Below are positions 52,388 through 63,186 of a stretch of 64,000 nt of DNA, piece by piece. Source of the DNA: an uncultured Sphingomonadaceae bacterium (lineage in GTDB: Bacteria; Pseudomonadota; Alphaproteobacteria; Sphingomonadales; Sphingomonadaceae); NCBI GenBank assembly GCA_947489315.1, contig CANLCX010000004.1, positions 248,001-312,000 on the forward strand, in the 5' to 3' direction. The notes beneath the pieces are model-generated. The model did not search any database. It saw nothing but the letters and a program-made list of their open reading frames with translations, and had not been told where the DNA came from. Both the position numbers and the translations under genes were made by a program. Positions within the stretch are counted from its first letter, which is position 1. The number at the start of each line of letters is the position of its first letter.

Positions 52388-54574
52388 ATGGGACCGTCTA
52401 AAGATTCTCACATGGGCCTGAATGCGTATTGTTGCCGCCTATTGTTGTTGCGGTTTGGAATTGTCCTTGTGGCTTTATCGCTAAATGTACCTTCGCCCCT
52501 GCTTGCCCAAAATACCGATAATGCAAGTGCAGCTGATCAGTTGGATGATGCCATTGCCGATGACACGGCTGCCGAGTCAGAACCTCTGGATCCGGACCAA
52601 CCGTTGACGGATTTTCCTGACTTTGGTGTCGACTGGCCGGATCTCAATACGCCACCACCCGATAATGCCGAGCAACAGGAGCCAACCGAAGAAATAGCGC
52701 GGGATCTGGAAATGGATCGCCGCCTTGCCGAAGAAGAAATTGCCGAAATAGAAGATGAAATGGTCCAGAGCGAGGCCAAGGCAGAACTGGAAGACGGTGT
52801 TGCTGCAAATTTTCAGCCCCTCGATGCGCTAGCGGAGCGCGATTATGAGACCAGCTTTACCGGTTTGCCCGAAAATCTCGATAATCGGTTCGGCGAGCGG
52901 TACCAATCCTTGTCGGCGCTAGAGGAATATAAAGGCGCGGAAGCCAATTTTGCGCAGATCAAACGGCGTGCCGAAACTGACCGCGAGCTAGTGGAACGGT
53001 TGTTACGGATCGAAGGCTATTATGATGCGATCGTCCGCAATCGCTTTTCGGCAGGAAAAGGTACTGATATCGCGGTCATCATAGCGGTGACGGCTGGTCC
53101 GCAATATCGTCTCAATGCCATCGCGCTGGATGGTGTAGAACAGGCACAAGGCGACGATCCGCAGCAGTTTCGAGAGCTATTTGGTCTGCAATCCGGTGAT
53201 ATTGTCAATAGCGACGCGATTGTCAGTGCGCAGTCCAGACTGGACGAAGCTATGGCGGAAAGCGGCTATGCCTTTGCCGAGTCAGAGCAACCAGCATTGG
53301 TAATAGATCATGCCGAACGTGAAGGTGATCTGGATATCGTTGTGACGCCGGGCGGGAAATATGTGTTCGGCTCGATCCTGATGGAAAATACGGACCTGTT
53401 TGGGCCTGAGCATGCGCAGCTAATTGCGCGTTTCGACAAGGGTGATCTTTACCAGCAATCCGAAGTGGAAGATCTCCGGCGCGCACTCATTTCAACCGGC
53501 TTGGTATCAACCGTAGCGCTGCAGCCGGTGGCGTCTGAAGAAGAACCCGGTGTTGTCGACCTTTCCGCCAATGTCACACCGGCGCCGCTGCGGACAATAT
53601 CGGGCGCCCTCGGCTATGGTACAGGGGAAGGTCTGCGCTCGGAGGTTAGCTGGGAGCATCGCAATTTCTTTCCGCCGGAGGGGCTCATTCGATTAACTGG
53701 CGTTTTGGCGACGCAAGAACAATCGGGCAGTATCACTTATCGCCGCAATAATTTTCGCCGCCGTGACAATGTGCTGAATGGGCAGGTTGCGCTTAGCAAT
53801 ATCGATAACTCTGCCTTCGAAGCGCGGACATTTTCCGTCTCCGGTAGCTTGGAGCGGCAAAGCAATCTGATTTTTCAAAAGAAATGGAACTGGTCAGCGG
53901 GATTCGAACTTCTAGCATCGCAGGAACGCGATATTGATGGCGATAATCAAACAACATCGCGGGAAACCTTCTTTATCGGCGCGTTGCCCGTAACTCTGTC
54001 TTATGATGGCAGCGATGACTTGCTAGACCCGTCAACCGGGTTCCGCTTGAGCGCCCGACTATCGCCAGAGGCTTCGCTGCAGTCAGGCAGTTTCTTCTAT
54101 GCCCGCAGCCAACTGGATGGCAGTGCCTATTTTTCGGTATCGGAAAAAATCGTGTTGGCCGGCCGGGCTCGATTTGGGTCGATTGTCGGTGCTGGCAGCA
54201 ACCGCATCGCGCCATCGCGGCGGCTTTATTCCGGTGGCGGCGGTTCGGTTCGCGGTTTCGGTTTTCAACGGATCGGTCCGCGCGATGTGAATAATGATCC
54301 TGCGGGCGGGCGCTCTCTTGTAGAATTTTCATTGGAAGCCCGGGTTCGGTTGGATGCTTTTGGCGGCAATTTTGGGGTCGTGCCCTTTATCGATGCGGGT
54401 AATGTTTACACTGAATCGCTGCCTGATTTTACCGGGATGCGGTACGGTACTGGCCTGGGCCTGCGCTATTATAGCGATTTTGGCCCCATTCGCGTGGATG
54501 TCGGTACGCCGATTAATCCGCAACCGGGTGATTCCCGGATCGCGGTCTATGTTTCTCTTGGGCAAGCATTCTGA
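52388..54574 (+). CDS. tamA: TamA-type outer-membrane translocation protein
   Basis: The 728-residue protein has a signal peptide (LLLLRFGIVLVALSLNVPSPLLAQ), an acidic linker rich in Asp, Glu and Gln (about 45-150), POTRA repeats (about 190-410) and a BamA/TamA C-terminal barrel with the family VRGF motif (RRLYSGGGGSVRGFGFQRIGP). It partners TamB to insert autotransporters and other outer-membrane proteins. tamB follows, sharing one base. The acidic linker is unusually long. A start at 52412 (MGLNAYCC) is an alternative. Confidence 0.88.
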   Translation: MGPSKDSHMGLNAYCCRLLLLRFGIVLVALSLNVPSPLLAQNTDNASAADQLDDAIADDTAAESEPLDPDQPLTDFPDFGVDWPDLNTPPPDNAEQQEPTEEIARDLEMDRRLAEEEIAEIEDEMVQSEAKAELEDGVAANFQPLDALAERDYETSFTGLPENLDNRFGERYQSLSALEEYKGAEANFAQIKRRAETDRELVERLLRIEGYYDAIVRNRFSAGKGTDIAVIIAVTAGPQYRLNAIALDGVEQAQGDDPQQFRELFGLQSGDIVNSDAIVSAQSRLDEAMAESGYAFAESEQPALVIDHAEREGDLDIVVTPGGKYVFGSILMENTDLFGPEHAQLIARFDKGDLYQQSEVEDLRRALISTGLVSTVALQPVASEEEPGVVDLSANVTPAPLRTISGALGYGTGEGLRSEVSWEHRNFFPPEGLIRLTGVLATQEQSGSITYRRNNFRRRDNVLNGQVALSNIDNSAFEARTFSVSGSLERQSNLIFQKKWNWSAGFELLASQERDIDGDNQTTSRETFFIGALPVTLSYDGSDDLLDPSTGFRLSARLSPEASLQSGSFFYARSQLDGSAYFSVSEKIVLAGRARFGSIVGAGSNRIAPSRRLYSGGGGSVRGFGFQRIGPRDVNNDPAGGRSLVEFSLEARVRLDAFGGNFGVVPFIDAGNVYTESLPDFTGMRYGTGLGLRYYSDFGPIRVDVGTPINPQPGDSRIAVYVSLGQAF

Positions 54575-57500
54575 TGGACGGCGACCGGCCTGACCCCGAC
54601 ATTCAACCGGTGAAGCCCCGCCGCCGGGTGCGCCGGGCATTGCTGACAATAGCGGGCAGTGTACTGCTGCTGATTTTTGTCGCGCTGGCCGCTGGTGCCT
54701 ATTGGTTGGACAGCGATAGCGGTCATGAATTTATCGTCAGCGAGATTGAAGCGCTCGAACCCGATGATGGCTTGCGTATCGGCATGGGGGCTATTGACGG
54801 ATCAATCTATAGCCAGATGGAGATTGTCGATCTCACGCTAGCCGATCCTAAAGGCGTATTTTTTGAGGCTGGCAGCGTCGCGGTAGACTGGAATCCATTG
54901 GCATGGATTTTCAACGAACTGAACATATCCGATGCCGTTATTTCCAAGGCGCGTTTTGAACGGTTGCCCGAACTGATCGATACACAAGAAGACAAGCCGC
55001 TCTTGCCCGATTTCGATATTTACCTGGGTGCTTTTCGTGCCGATAATCTGGCTTTGGGTGAGGCCATTGTCGGTGAAGAGCAGCGCGCGGACCTTGCAGG
55101 AGCGGCGGATATCCGATCAGGCCGGGTCATGATCAATCTTGATGCCGCGACCACCCGCAGCGGCGATAAGATTATTCTGAACTTAAACGCCGAACCGGAT
55201 CGGGAGAAGCTCGACCTCAATGCGGAAATCATGGCGCCAGCGACAGGCGTTATCGCCCGCCAATTCGGCTTATCGCGCGACTATGCGATTACCCTTGGCG
55301 GCGAAGGCGATTGGGCAAAATGGAACGGCGATCTGCTGGTGAAAAGCGCAGATCAGCCGCTTGCGGAACTCACGCTCGAGGCGCGTGACGGCTTATTTGG
55401 TTATGACGGCAATGTGGAATCAGACCTTCTGCCGAGCGGCCTTGCGTCAAAACTGGCTGCGCCCCGGCTGGCGGTTAATGGTACCGCCTCTGTCGAAGAC
55501 AGGTTGGTCCAACTCGATATGCTGGCACGGTCTCGGGCTGTGAACCTGACAGCCAAGGGCGGCATCGATCTCGCGCGCAATGCCCTTGATGCGCTGCGGA
55601 TTGAATTTGACGTGCGCGATCCGTCGGCGCTGGCGGCAAATATGAAGGGACAGGATCTAGAACTCAAAGCGCTGCTCAACGGAAAATTTTCCGAATTGCG
55701 CTATCAATATCTGTTGACCGCGCCGCAATTGGCCATTGGTAAAACCTTGCTGACGAGTGTCCGGGCGTCGGGTGAGGGTCGTCGCGATACTGCTGGGTTT
55801 GATATTCCGGTGGAGCTGAGCGTTGCATCGCTGATCGGCAACGGGGATCTTCTCAAGCAGCTTTTGTCGGGTTTCAACGGCAAAGCTTTATTGCGATTGG
55901 AGCAAGGGCGTCTGTTTGCCGAAAACGCAGTCCTTACGACCGACAGCGTCAGAGGCACGGCCGATATTGATGCACGCCTCGCCACCGGGGACTATGCGAT
56001 CACCCTGGATGCGCAAGCGCCGGGTTTCGCCCTAAAGGGGGTTGGGATTATTGACATCCTCGCGGATATGGAAATCGGACCAGGGGCTGCTGGTATATCG
56101 CTTGATGGCACGGTGACGGCAAATTTGCGGCGGTTCGATAACACCTTCCTCCGCGAACTGGGTGGCGGTCTTCCCGTGGTGAAGACCGGGCTCATTTTGG
56201 GCGCTGATCGCAAGCTGCGCTTTCCCAATTTGAATATCAAGGCGCCGAAGCTCAGTTTTGATGGCAGCGGCGTGCAACAAACCGCCACTATATTCGAATT
56301 TACCGGGCGCGGTGAGCATGACCAATATGGCGGTTTTGATCTTGATCTTAACGGCCCCTTGGAGCGCCCAAAAATAGCGGTTTTACTCGACAGCCCGCTC
56401 CCGGCGGCTGGCCTTTCCGCCGTGCAGCTCAATCTTGATCCGGCAGATAATGGCTTCGCCTTTACCGCTGCGGGTGGCTCTACGCTGGGACCATTTACGG
56501 GCAATGGTGCGATTATCGCTATTGCGGGGCAAGAGACCCGCGTCCGTGTCGACCAACTTAAGGTATCGGATACGTTAGCCACTGGGGTCATTCGTCCGAC
56601 GGCGCAAGGGCTGGCGGGGAATCTGGCGATTAGTGGCGGCGGTGTGAACGGCAATGTCCTGTTTGAACCCGGGCAAAACCGCCAGCTAATCCGTGCGAAC
56701 CTGACGGCCCAAAATGCCCGCTTTGATGGTGCGCCGCCGATCCTCATTCGCACCGGAGCGCTTGATGCGGATATTGTGCTGATCGAGGGGGAGTCGAATA
56801 TAGATGTCACTGTGCGGGCGCAGGGGATTAGCCGCGGTGATCTGATGGTTGGCCGGGTCGCCGGCAATGCAAAATTGATCAACGGGACCGGTAACGCCAC
56901 ATTCTCGGTTGCTGGCACGCGGGGCAGCACTTTCAATTTTCAGGCAAAGGCAGACATCACGCCGGATCGCTATGTCATGACGGGCAATGGTCTTTTCGAA
57001 GGCCGTATCTTGCGGCTCGTCCAACCGCTTGAATTGCGCCGCGTGAGCGGCGGCTGGTCGGTTTCACCGACTACATTGCGCTATGGAGGGGGCAGCACGC
57101 GTTTTTCCGGCCAATGGGCCAGCGGAACGTCGCGGCTTGATATGACACTGTCGAGAATGCCGCTGACCCTGGCCGATATTGTGGCAGATGACTTGGGTCT
57201 GGGCGGAGAAGCTAACGGTACAGTCAAAATAACCCAGACAGGTTCGCAAATGCCAGTTGGGGAAGCAAAGCTTAATATCAAGGGCCTGACCAGATCGGGC
57301 TTGATCCTGACGTCAATCCCGATTGATCTGGGTTTGAACATCGCCATCTCCAATCGCAACGCCGCTGCGCGCGGGATTATCCAGTCGCAATCGAAAACCA
57401 TCGGCCGCTTTCAGGGCCGGGTTACCGGCTTTGGTAGTGGCAATTGGAAGGATGAATTGACGCGCAGCCCTCTATTCGCTCAGGCGCGGTTTAATGGCGC

Positions 57501-58755
57501 GGCCGATGCCTTGTGGCGGCTTACCGGCGTGGAGACATTTGATCTTACCGGGCCGCTGAACCTCAGTGCTGATGTGCGGGGGACGCTTGCCAATCCGCAA
57601 ATTAACGGACAACTGCGCACCATCAATGCCCGACTGGAAAGCGGTCTCACCGGAACCGTGATTTCCGGCATCAAGGCACAGGGTCAATTTGACGGATCGC
57701 GGTTAGTGCTGCCTGATATTACGGGTTCGACCAGAGGCGGTGGATCCATAAGCGGCAGCGGTAGCTTCAACTTCGCAGTGAGTCCGGGCGAAGGCTTAGG
57801 CATCATCCTGGATATGAATGCTCAAAATGCACGCTTAATAGCGCGGGATGATTTCGCCGCGACGGTTACCGGGCCAATCCAAATCCGCAGTTCTGCTGAT
57901 GGCGGGCTGATATCCGGGGACCTGACCCTCAACCGTAGCTTCTTCCAATTCGGTAATGCCACTGAAACCGTTGCCCTGCCAAAAATCAAGGTGACCGAGA
58001 TTAACCGCCGCGCCGATGAACGTCCGTCCATCGTTCGCAGCCGCCCCTGGCGCTTCGCGCTGAATGCCACAGCGCCCAATCGCCTGCAGGTCAAGGGATT
58101 GGGTCTCGACAGCGAATGGCGCGCCAATTTGAAAGTATCGGGTCCCGTCGATAATTTCGCCATGACGGGCAGCGCGAACCTTGTCCGCGGCAATTACACA
58201 TTTGCTGGCCGCCGGTTTCAGCTAGAGCGCGGACGGATCCGCTTTGTGGGGAACCAGCCGCCCAATCCGATATTGGATATCGAAGCCGAGGCGAACCTGA
58301 CGGGCCTCAATGCAACGATCAACGTCACCGGTCGCGGCAACAGTCCAGAAATCGCGTTTAACAGCGTACCCGCCCTGCCAGAGGATGAATTGCTATCGCG
58401 CGTCTTGTTCGGGGCATCCATATCCGATCTGTCTGCGCCAGAGGCGGTACAATTGGCCGCTGCCGTTGCTTCGCTGAATAGCGGGGGCGGGCTTGATCCG
58501 ATCAACCAGCTCCGCAAAGCCGTTGGCCTCGACCGATTGCGTATCTTGCCATCCGACGTCGATAGTGGCCAGGGCACATCGGTTGCGGCCGGTAAATATA
58601 TAACCCGCCGTGCCTATGTTGAACTGATCACCGACGGCAAAGGCTATAGTGCGACAACGCTGGAATTCCAGATCACCCGTTGGCTATCGATTTTGTCGAG
58701 CATCTCCACCATTGGACGGCAGAGCGTGAATGTGCAGGTGTCGAGAGATTATTGA
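54574..58755 (+). CDS. tamB: TamB-type translocation and assembly module protein
   Basis: The 1393-residue protein has one N-terminal transmembrane anchor (LLTIAGSVLLLIFVALAAGAYWL, about 20-42), a very long beta-rich taco-like region and a C-terminal TamB/DUF490 domain (RFQLERGRIRFVGNQPPNPILDIEAEANLTGL to the end). It spans the periplasm and works with TamA. The start codon shares its A with the TamA stop (TGATG), so translation is coupled. Length is typical for TamB. Confidence 0.92.
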   Translation: MDGDRPDPDIQPVKPRRRVRRALLTIAGSVLLLIFVALAAGAYWLDSDSGHEFIVSEIEALEPDDGLRIGMGAIDGSIYSQMEIVDLTLADPKGVFFEAGSVAVDWNPLAWIFNELNISDAVISKARFERLPELIDTQEDKPLLPDFDIYLGAFRADNLALGEAIVGEEQRADLAGAADIRSGRVMINLDAATTRSGDKIILNLNAEPDREKLDLNAEIMAPATGVIARQFGLSRDYAITLGGEGDWAKWNGDLLVKSADQPLAELTLEARDGLFGYDGNVESDLLPSGLASKLAAPRLAVNGTASVEDRLVQLDMLARSRAVNLTAKGGIDLARNALDALRIEFDVRDPSALAANMKGQDLELKALLNGKFSELRYQYLLTAPQLAIGKTLLTSVRASGEGRRDTAGFDIPVELSVASLIGNGDLLKQLLSGFNGKALLRLEQGRLFAENAVLTTDSVRGTADIDARLATGDYAITLDAQAPGFALKGVGIIDILADMEIGPGAAGISLDGTVTANLRRFDNTFLRELGGGLPVVKTGLILGADRKLRFPNLNIKAPKLSFDGSGVQQTATIFEFTGRGEHDQYGGFDLDLNGPLERPKIAVLLDSPLPAAGLSAVQLNLDPADNGFAFTAAGGSTLGPFTGNGAIIAIAGQETRVRVDQLKVSDTLATGVIRPTAQGLAGNLAISGGGVNGNVLFEPGQNRQLIRANLTAQNARFDGAPPILIRTGALDADIVLIEGESNIDVTVRAQGISRGDLMVGRVAGNAKLINGTGNATFSVAGTRGSTFNFQAKADITPDRYVMTGNGLFEGRILRLVQPLELRRVSGGWSVSPTTLRYGGGSTRFSGQWASGTSRLDMTLSRMPLTLADIVADDLGLGGEANGTVKITQTGSQMPVGEAKLNIKGLTRSGLILTSIPIDLGLNIAISNRNAAARGIIQSQSKTIGRFQGRVTGFGSGNWKDELTRSPLFAQARFNGAADALWRLTGVETFDLTGPLNLSADVRGTLANPQINGQLRTINARLESGLTGTVISGIKAQGQFDGSRLVLPDITGSTRGGGSISGSGSFNFAVSPGEGLGIILDMNAQNARLIARDDFAATVTGPIQIRSSADGGLISGDLTLNRSFFQFGNATETVALPKIKVTEINRRADERPSIVRSRPWRFALNATAPNRLQVKGLGLDSEWRANLKVSGPVDNFAMTGSANLVRGNYTFAGRRFQLERGRIRFVGNQPPNPILDIEAEANLTGLNATINVTGRGNSPEIAFNSVPALPEDELLSRVLFGASISDLSAPEAVQLAAAVASLNSGGGLDPINQLRKAVGLDRLRILPSDVDSGQGTSVAAGKYITRRAYVELITDGKGYSATTLEFQITRWLSILSSISTIGRQSVNVQVSRDY

Positions 58756-58847
58756 TCAACCGACGATAGGTGTCACCTAATCTAAGCCAGTTGGTCTGGA
58801 TCAACCGGTTTCACAACGATCATCCTGTTTCCCGCAAAGCTTGTCAA

Positions 58848-58885
58848 AAAAAGACCCGGGACAATCGCTTGCCCCGGGTCTTTTT
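58848..58885. terminator. bidirectional terminator between tamB and glnA
   Basis: AAAAAGACCCGGG and CCCGGGTCTTTTT form a 13-bp perfect inverted repeat around a 12-nt loop. It ends in T5 on both strands, so it can terminate both tamB and glnA transcription. Confidence 0.92.
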
Positions 58886-58906
58886 GAACCAATTTAATCC
58901 TTAGGA

Positions 58907-60319
58907 TCAGCTTGAATAATACATGTCAAATTCAACCGGGCTTGGAGTGGTTTCCAAGCGGCTGACTTCTTCCCATTTCAGTTCCGCATAAGCGTCGATC
59001 TGGTCTTTAGAGAACACATCGCCTTTGAGCAGAAATTCATGATCGGCTTCTAGTGCTTCGAGCGCTTCACGAAGCGAACCACAAACGGTTGGTACTTCAG
59101 CCAGTTCTGCTGGTGGCAGATCATAAAGGTTTTTGTCCATCGCGTCGCCGGGGTGGATTTTATTCTCAATACCGTCGAGGCCAGCCATCAACAAGGCGGC
59201 AGCCGAGAGATACGGGTTGGCCAACGCATCGGGGAAACGGAATTCCACGCGCTTCGCTTTGTCGCCAGCACCATAAGGAATACGGCAAGAGGCAGACCGG
59301 TTGCGGCTGGAATATGCCAGCAGCACAGGGGCTTCAAAACCGGGAACCAGACGCTTGTAGCTGTTGGTCGTGGCATTGGTGAACGCGTTACACGCTTTGG
59401 CATGTTTAATGACGCCGCCAATATAATGCAGGCACATTTCCGACAGACCGGCATATTCATTACCGGCGAAAAGCGGCTTGCCGTCTTTCCAGATCGACAT
59501 ATGGGTGTGCATGCCAGAGCCGTTATCGTCTTTAATCGGCTTGGGCATGAAGGTCGCGGTTTTGCCATAAGCATGCGCAACTTGCTGCACGACATATTTA
59601 TAAACCTGCGTGCGGTCAGCGGTTTCGGTCAGCGTGCCAAAGGTAATACCCAGCTCATGCTGCGCTGCGGCCACTTCGTGATGATGCTTGTCCATCGGCA
59701 GGCCCATTTCCATCATGGTCGCAACCATTTCGCCGCGAATGTCCATGGCGCTATCCACTGGCGCTACCGGGAAATAGCCGCCTTTGGCGCGTGGGCGATG
59801 CCCCATATTGCCAATCTCATAATCGCGGCCGGTATTGGTGGGCAGTTCGACATCGTCAATTTTAAAGCCGCTGCGGTCATAGCCATCTTCAAATTTCACA
59901 TCATCAAACATGAAAAATTCTGGTTCTGGACCAACATAAACGGTGTCACCAATGCCGGTGGACTTCAGATAGGCTTCGGCCCGTACAGCGGTGGAACGCG
60001 GGTCGCGTCCGTAAAGCGAGCCATCGCCGGGCTCAACAATGTTACAGACCAAGACCATCATCGGAGTGGCTGAAAATGGATCCATGTAAACCGCATCCAG
60101 ATCGGGACGCAGGATCATATCGGATTCGTTAATCGCCTTCCAACCTTCGATGGAGGAGCCATCAAACATAAAGCCTTCTTCGAGCACGTCCTCGTCAATC
60201 ACCTCTGCGCACATGGACAGATGCTGCCACTTGCCGCGCGGATCGGTGAAGCGAACATCGACCCACTCAATCTCATGTTCCTTGATCATTTTCATGATAT
60301 CTGCAGGTGTATTGCCCAT
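58907..60319 (-). CDS. glnA: glutamine synthetase, type I
   Basis: The 470-residue enzyme condenses glutamate and ammonia. [17 protein letters not shown] lies near the N-terminus, [51 protein letters not shown] (ammonium and ATP site) and [10 protein letters not shown] follow. The late [10 protein letters not shown] contains the adenylylation tyrosine of GSI-beta enzymes. The hexamer-dodecamer enzyme is controlled by GlnE and P-II. glnB lies directly upstream. Confidence 0.98.
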   Translation of the reverse strand: MGNTPADIMKMIKEHEIEWVDVRFTDPRGKWQHLSMCAEVIDEDVLEEGFMFDGSSIEGWKAINESDMILRPDLDAVYMDPFSATPMMVLVCNIVEPGDGSLYGRDPRSTAVRAEAYLKSTGIGDTVYVGPEPEFFMFDDVKFEDGYDRSGFKIDDVELPTNTGRDYEIGNMGHRPRAKGGYFPVAPVDSAMDIRGEMVATMMEMGLPMDKHHHEVAAAQHELGITFGTLTETADRTQVYKYVVQQVAHAYGKTATFMPKPIKDDNGSGMHTHMSIWKDGKPLFAGNEYAGLSEMCLHYIGGVIKHAKACNAFTNATTNSYKRLVPGFEAPVLLAYSSRNRSASCRIPYGAGDKAKRVEFRFPDALANPYLSAAALLMAGLDGIENKIHPGDAMDKNLYDLPPAELAEVPTVCGSLREALEALEADHEFLLKGDVFSKDQIDAYAELKWEEVSRLETTPSPVEFDMYYSS

Positions 60320-60370
60320 TATTTTGTCCCTTAGTTTGTTTTGAAGTTTGAATTTATTGAAAGTCGAAAA

Positions 60371-60733
<363 letters not shown>

Positions 60734-60746
60734 TTATGCTCTGGCA

Positions 60747-60762
60747 TGCGAAAGCAGCACCA
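60747..60762 (-). promoter_or_regulatory. candidate sigma-54 promoter for glnB
   Basis: On the minus strand TGGTGCTGCTTTCGCA keeps the GG (-24) and GC (-12) elements with the correct spacing. It is about 38 bp upstream of the glnB start. It lacks the CAC and TTGC identity at several bases, and sigma-54 may be absent in this group, so it is only a candidate. Confidence 0.3.
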
Positions 60763-60932
60763 AAGTCGGGCGCACTTGCCCGCTACACTTCAATTACCAT
60801 GCCAGATTGGAATCAGTAAAAGAATCGCTGATAAACTGCTAAAGCCAAACGAGAACAGTTTCAATGCCGCCCAAAAAACAGGCATTTTTTGTAGACAGAG
60901 CCTAAATTTTAGGCAGTATGGGTTCGGCTCTG

Positions 60933-63098
60933 TTACCGCCCGATAGGAGCGGTATCTTCAGCGACATTGGCCTTGGTCCAGTTGGAACGGTCAATCACAT
61001 AATGACGTAGCGCTTCAACCTGACTGGCTTTGAGCTGCTTGGAAAAGCTAACCATGCCATGTTGTTTCAACGCGCCGCCTGTGATGATCGAGGCCCATGC
61101 ATCTTCGCTGGCGAGCGTGCCGGATATGCGCAGGTCAGGCGTAAAGCCGTTACCTACTGCGCTATCGCCATGACAGACCAGGCAGTTGCGGCCATAGATC
61201 GCCTTGCCTTCCGCAACTTGTTCCGGTGTTCCGGTTGGTTCCGGCGGATTCCAGACGACTTCGCTTTTCTCTGCTATGGCGGGCAGTGTGGTTTTTCCAC
61301 CCAATTTCATGACGACCAGCCGTGGAATGTTCGGTACTTTTCGTGAAGCGCCGCCTGCTACCCCAGCGACCAACGGAAACGCGCCGCCTTTGCTGGTCAG
61401 AAACGCGACATATTGCTCGCCGTCCACAACATAGGTCGACGGAGCGCTCACGATTCCCGACTGCATATCGAGGCTCAAAAGCTCTTTGCCGCTATCGGCG
61501 GTATAGGCTTTGAACAGCCCGACACTGGTGCCTTGAAAGACAAGATTACCAGCGGTTGTCATCGTGCCGCCATTCCAGGCTGCTGGATGATCGACTGACC
61601 ATGCGACTTTGCCCGTTTTGGGGTCAAAGGCGACCAGCTGGCCCGTCGTCGCAGCGATAGCAGCCTTATAGATGGCCGGATCATCGGGCAGCTGACCAAT
61701 GGCCCAGGCGATGCCGACGTTAAAGCCTAGTCGTTCGCGCTTTTTGTCGAGATCAGATGTTGGTACGTCATAGCCCTGCGGGATTTGCTGGGCCGGTATG
61801 TAAACGAGGCCACTTTTCGGATTATAGCTCATCGGATGCCAGTTATGGGCGCCCAATGCTCCGGGGATAGCAACAAACGGCTTGCCGGTTTTATAAAAAC
61901 GCGCTTCCGGGTTTTCGATTGGCCGACCGGTTTCCAGATCATAGCCCTCGGCCCAGTTGATATTGTCGACAAAAGGCTCTGCGCTCATCAACCGGCCATT
62001 GGTGCGGTCGATGACAAAGAAAAATCCGTTCTTGGGCGCATGGAAAAGGACTTTGCGTTTCTCGGTCAGTGCCGTGGTTTCGCCCTCTTTGGGAGTGACA
62101 GGCCAATCCACTTCGGCAATGATGATATGCTGGGTCGCGGTATAGTCCCAAGTCTCTGCGGGCGTCTCCTGATAATGCCAGAGATATTTTCCGGTATCGG
62201 GATTTACAGCAACGATTGAGGAAAGGAATAGATTGTCACCCTCTCCGCCAGAGCGCAGGCCATGATTCCAGGGATTGCCATTGCCAACGCCGAAATAGAG
62301 CTGGTCCAGTTCTTCATCATAGACGATGCTGTCCCAAACGGTTCCGCCGCCGCCGGATTCTCTCCAATTGCCATCACCCCAGGTTTTATTCGCGGCCTTG
62401 GCGAAAATCTCGTCGCTCGCCGCGCCGTCCGCTTTGCCTTCCGGATTGGGCACCGTGTAGAAGCGCCATTTCTGAGAACCGTCGGAAACATTATAAGCGG
62501 TCACATAGCCGCGCACGCCAAATTCTGCGCCGCCATTGCCGATGATGACCATATTTTTGACCACCCGCGGTGCGCCGGTAATCGTATAGGGTTTGCTATT
62601 GTCAGTGGTCTGCTTTTCCCAAAGCCGCGCGCCGGTATTCGCATCCAGCGCGATCAGGCGGCCATCAATGGTGCCGAAAAACAATTTGCCGCGTGAGATT
62701 GCGACGCCGCGATTGACGACATCGCAGCAGGCATCAACCGCCTTATCGCCGGGTACTTCGGGATCATAGGACCATAGTTCCTTGCCGGTTTTCGCATCAT
62801 AAGCGAAGACTTTCGACCAAGCGGTGGAGATGTAAAGTTTGTCATCGACAACAATCGGCGTGGCTTCTTGGCCCCGGGCGTCGGGCAAATCCTTGAACCA
62901 GGCTATGCCCAATTCGCCGACGTTGCTCTCGTTAATCTGATCGAGGGGACTGTGCCGCTGTTCCTTGGCGTCAAAACCAATATTGCTCCAATCAGCACCA
63001 TCACTGGCGGCTGATGTGCTGCTGTCATCGGTAGCTTGATTCTGGCAAGCGGCCAGCAGACATGTTGCAAAAAATAGTCCCAAACGACGCATCGTCAC
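60933..63098 (-). CDS. PQQ-dependent alcohol dehydrogenase with C-terminal cytochrome c (quinohaemoprotein type)
   Basis: The 721-residue protein has a lipobox (CLLAAC, Cys 18), an eight-bladed PQQ propeller and a C-terminal class I cytochrome c with CLVCHG. The adjacent-cysteine pair DACCDVV (about 123-124) is the PQQ disulfide motif. In ETWDYTATQ the Asp is the likely catalytic base; the residue two on is Thr, not the second Asp of lanthanide-type enzymes, which suggests calcium. It oxidises alcohols in the periplasm and passes electrons to the respiratory chain. Palindrome site D lies 40 bp upstream. No pqq biosynthesis genes are in the window. Confidence 0.92.
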   Translation of the reverse strand: MTMRRLGLFFATCLLAACQNQATDDSSTSAASDGADWSNIGFDAKEQRHSPLDQINESNVGELGIAWFKDLPDARGQEATPIVVDDKLYISTAWSKVFAYDAKTGKELWSYDPEVPGDKAVDACCDVVNRGVAISRGKLFFGTIDGRLIALDANTGARLWEKQTTDNSKPYTITGAPRVVKNMVIIGNGGAEFGVRGYVTAYNVSDGSQKWRFYTVPNPEGKADGAASDEIFAKAANKTWGDGNWRESGGGGTVWDSIVYDEELDQLYFGVGNGNPWNHGLRSGGEGDNLFLSSIVAVNPDTGKYLWHYQETPAETWDYTATQHIIIAEVDWPVTPKEGETTALTEKRKVLFHAPKNGFFFVIDRTNGRLMSAEPFVDNINWAEGYDLETGRPIENPEARFYKTGKPFVAIPGALGAHNWHPMSYNPKSGLVYIPAQQIPQGYDVPTSDLDKKRERLGFNVGIAWAIGQLPDDPAIYKAAIAATTGQLVAFDPKTGKVAWSVDHPAAWNGGTMTTAGNLVFQGTSVGLFKAYTADSGKELLSLDMQSGIVSAPSTYVVDGEQYVAFLTSKGGAFPLVAGVAGGASRKVPNIPRLVVMKLGGKTTLPAIAEKSEVVWNPPEPTGTPEQVAEGKAIYGRNCLVCHGDSAVGNGFTPDLRISGTLASEDAWASIITGGALKQHGMVSFSKQLKASQVEALRHYVIDRSNWTKANVAEDTAPIGR

Positions 63099-63137
63099 TT
63101 CTCCCGAGCCGACTATACCTTCATGGGTCTAGCCTGA

Positions 63138-63155
63138 TTTAACTGACTAGCTAAA
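63138..63155. promoter_or_regulatory. 18-bp palindrome, site D (PQQ alcohol dehydrogenase)
   Basis: TTTAACTGACTAGCTAAA shares its first ten bases with site C and its arms are mostly complementary (6 of 8 pairs). It is 39 bp upstream of the PQQ dehydrogenase start codon and in a position to block its promoter. Confidence 0.65.
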
Positions 63156-63186
63156 TTTAGGCGCTGCGGTCAAGGCTGATGCATGT

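Noticed and set aside
52388..54574. Candidate BamA rather than TamA identity
   Set aside because: Immediate coupling to a TamB/DUF490 gene, and fewer POTRA domains than BamA, favour TamA.
60841..60925. Hairpins AATGCC...GGCATT with T6, and GCCTAAATTTTAGGC, upstream of glnB and after the PQQ dehydrogenase
   Set aside because: The T-tract is on the plus strand, where no gene ends nearby; on the minus strand no U-tract follows, so a terminator is not supported.
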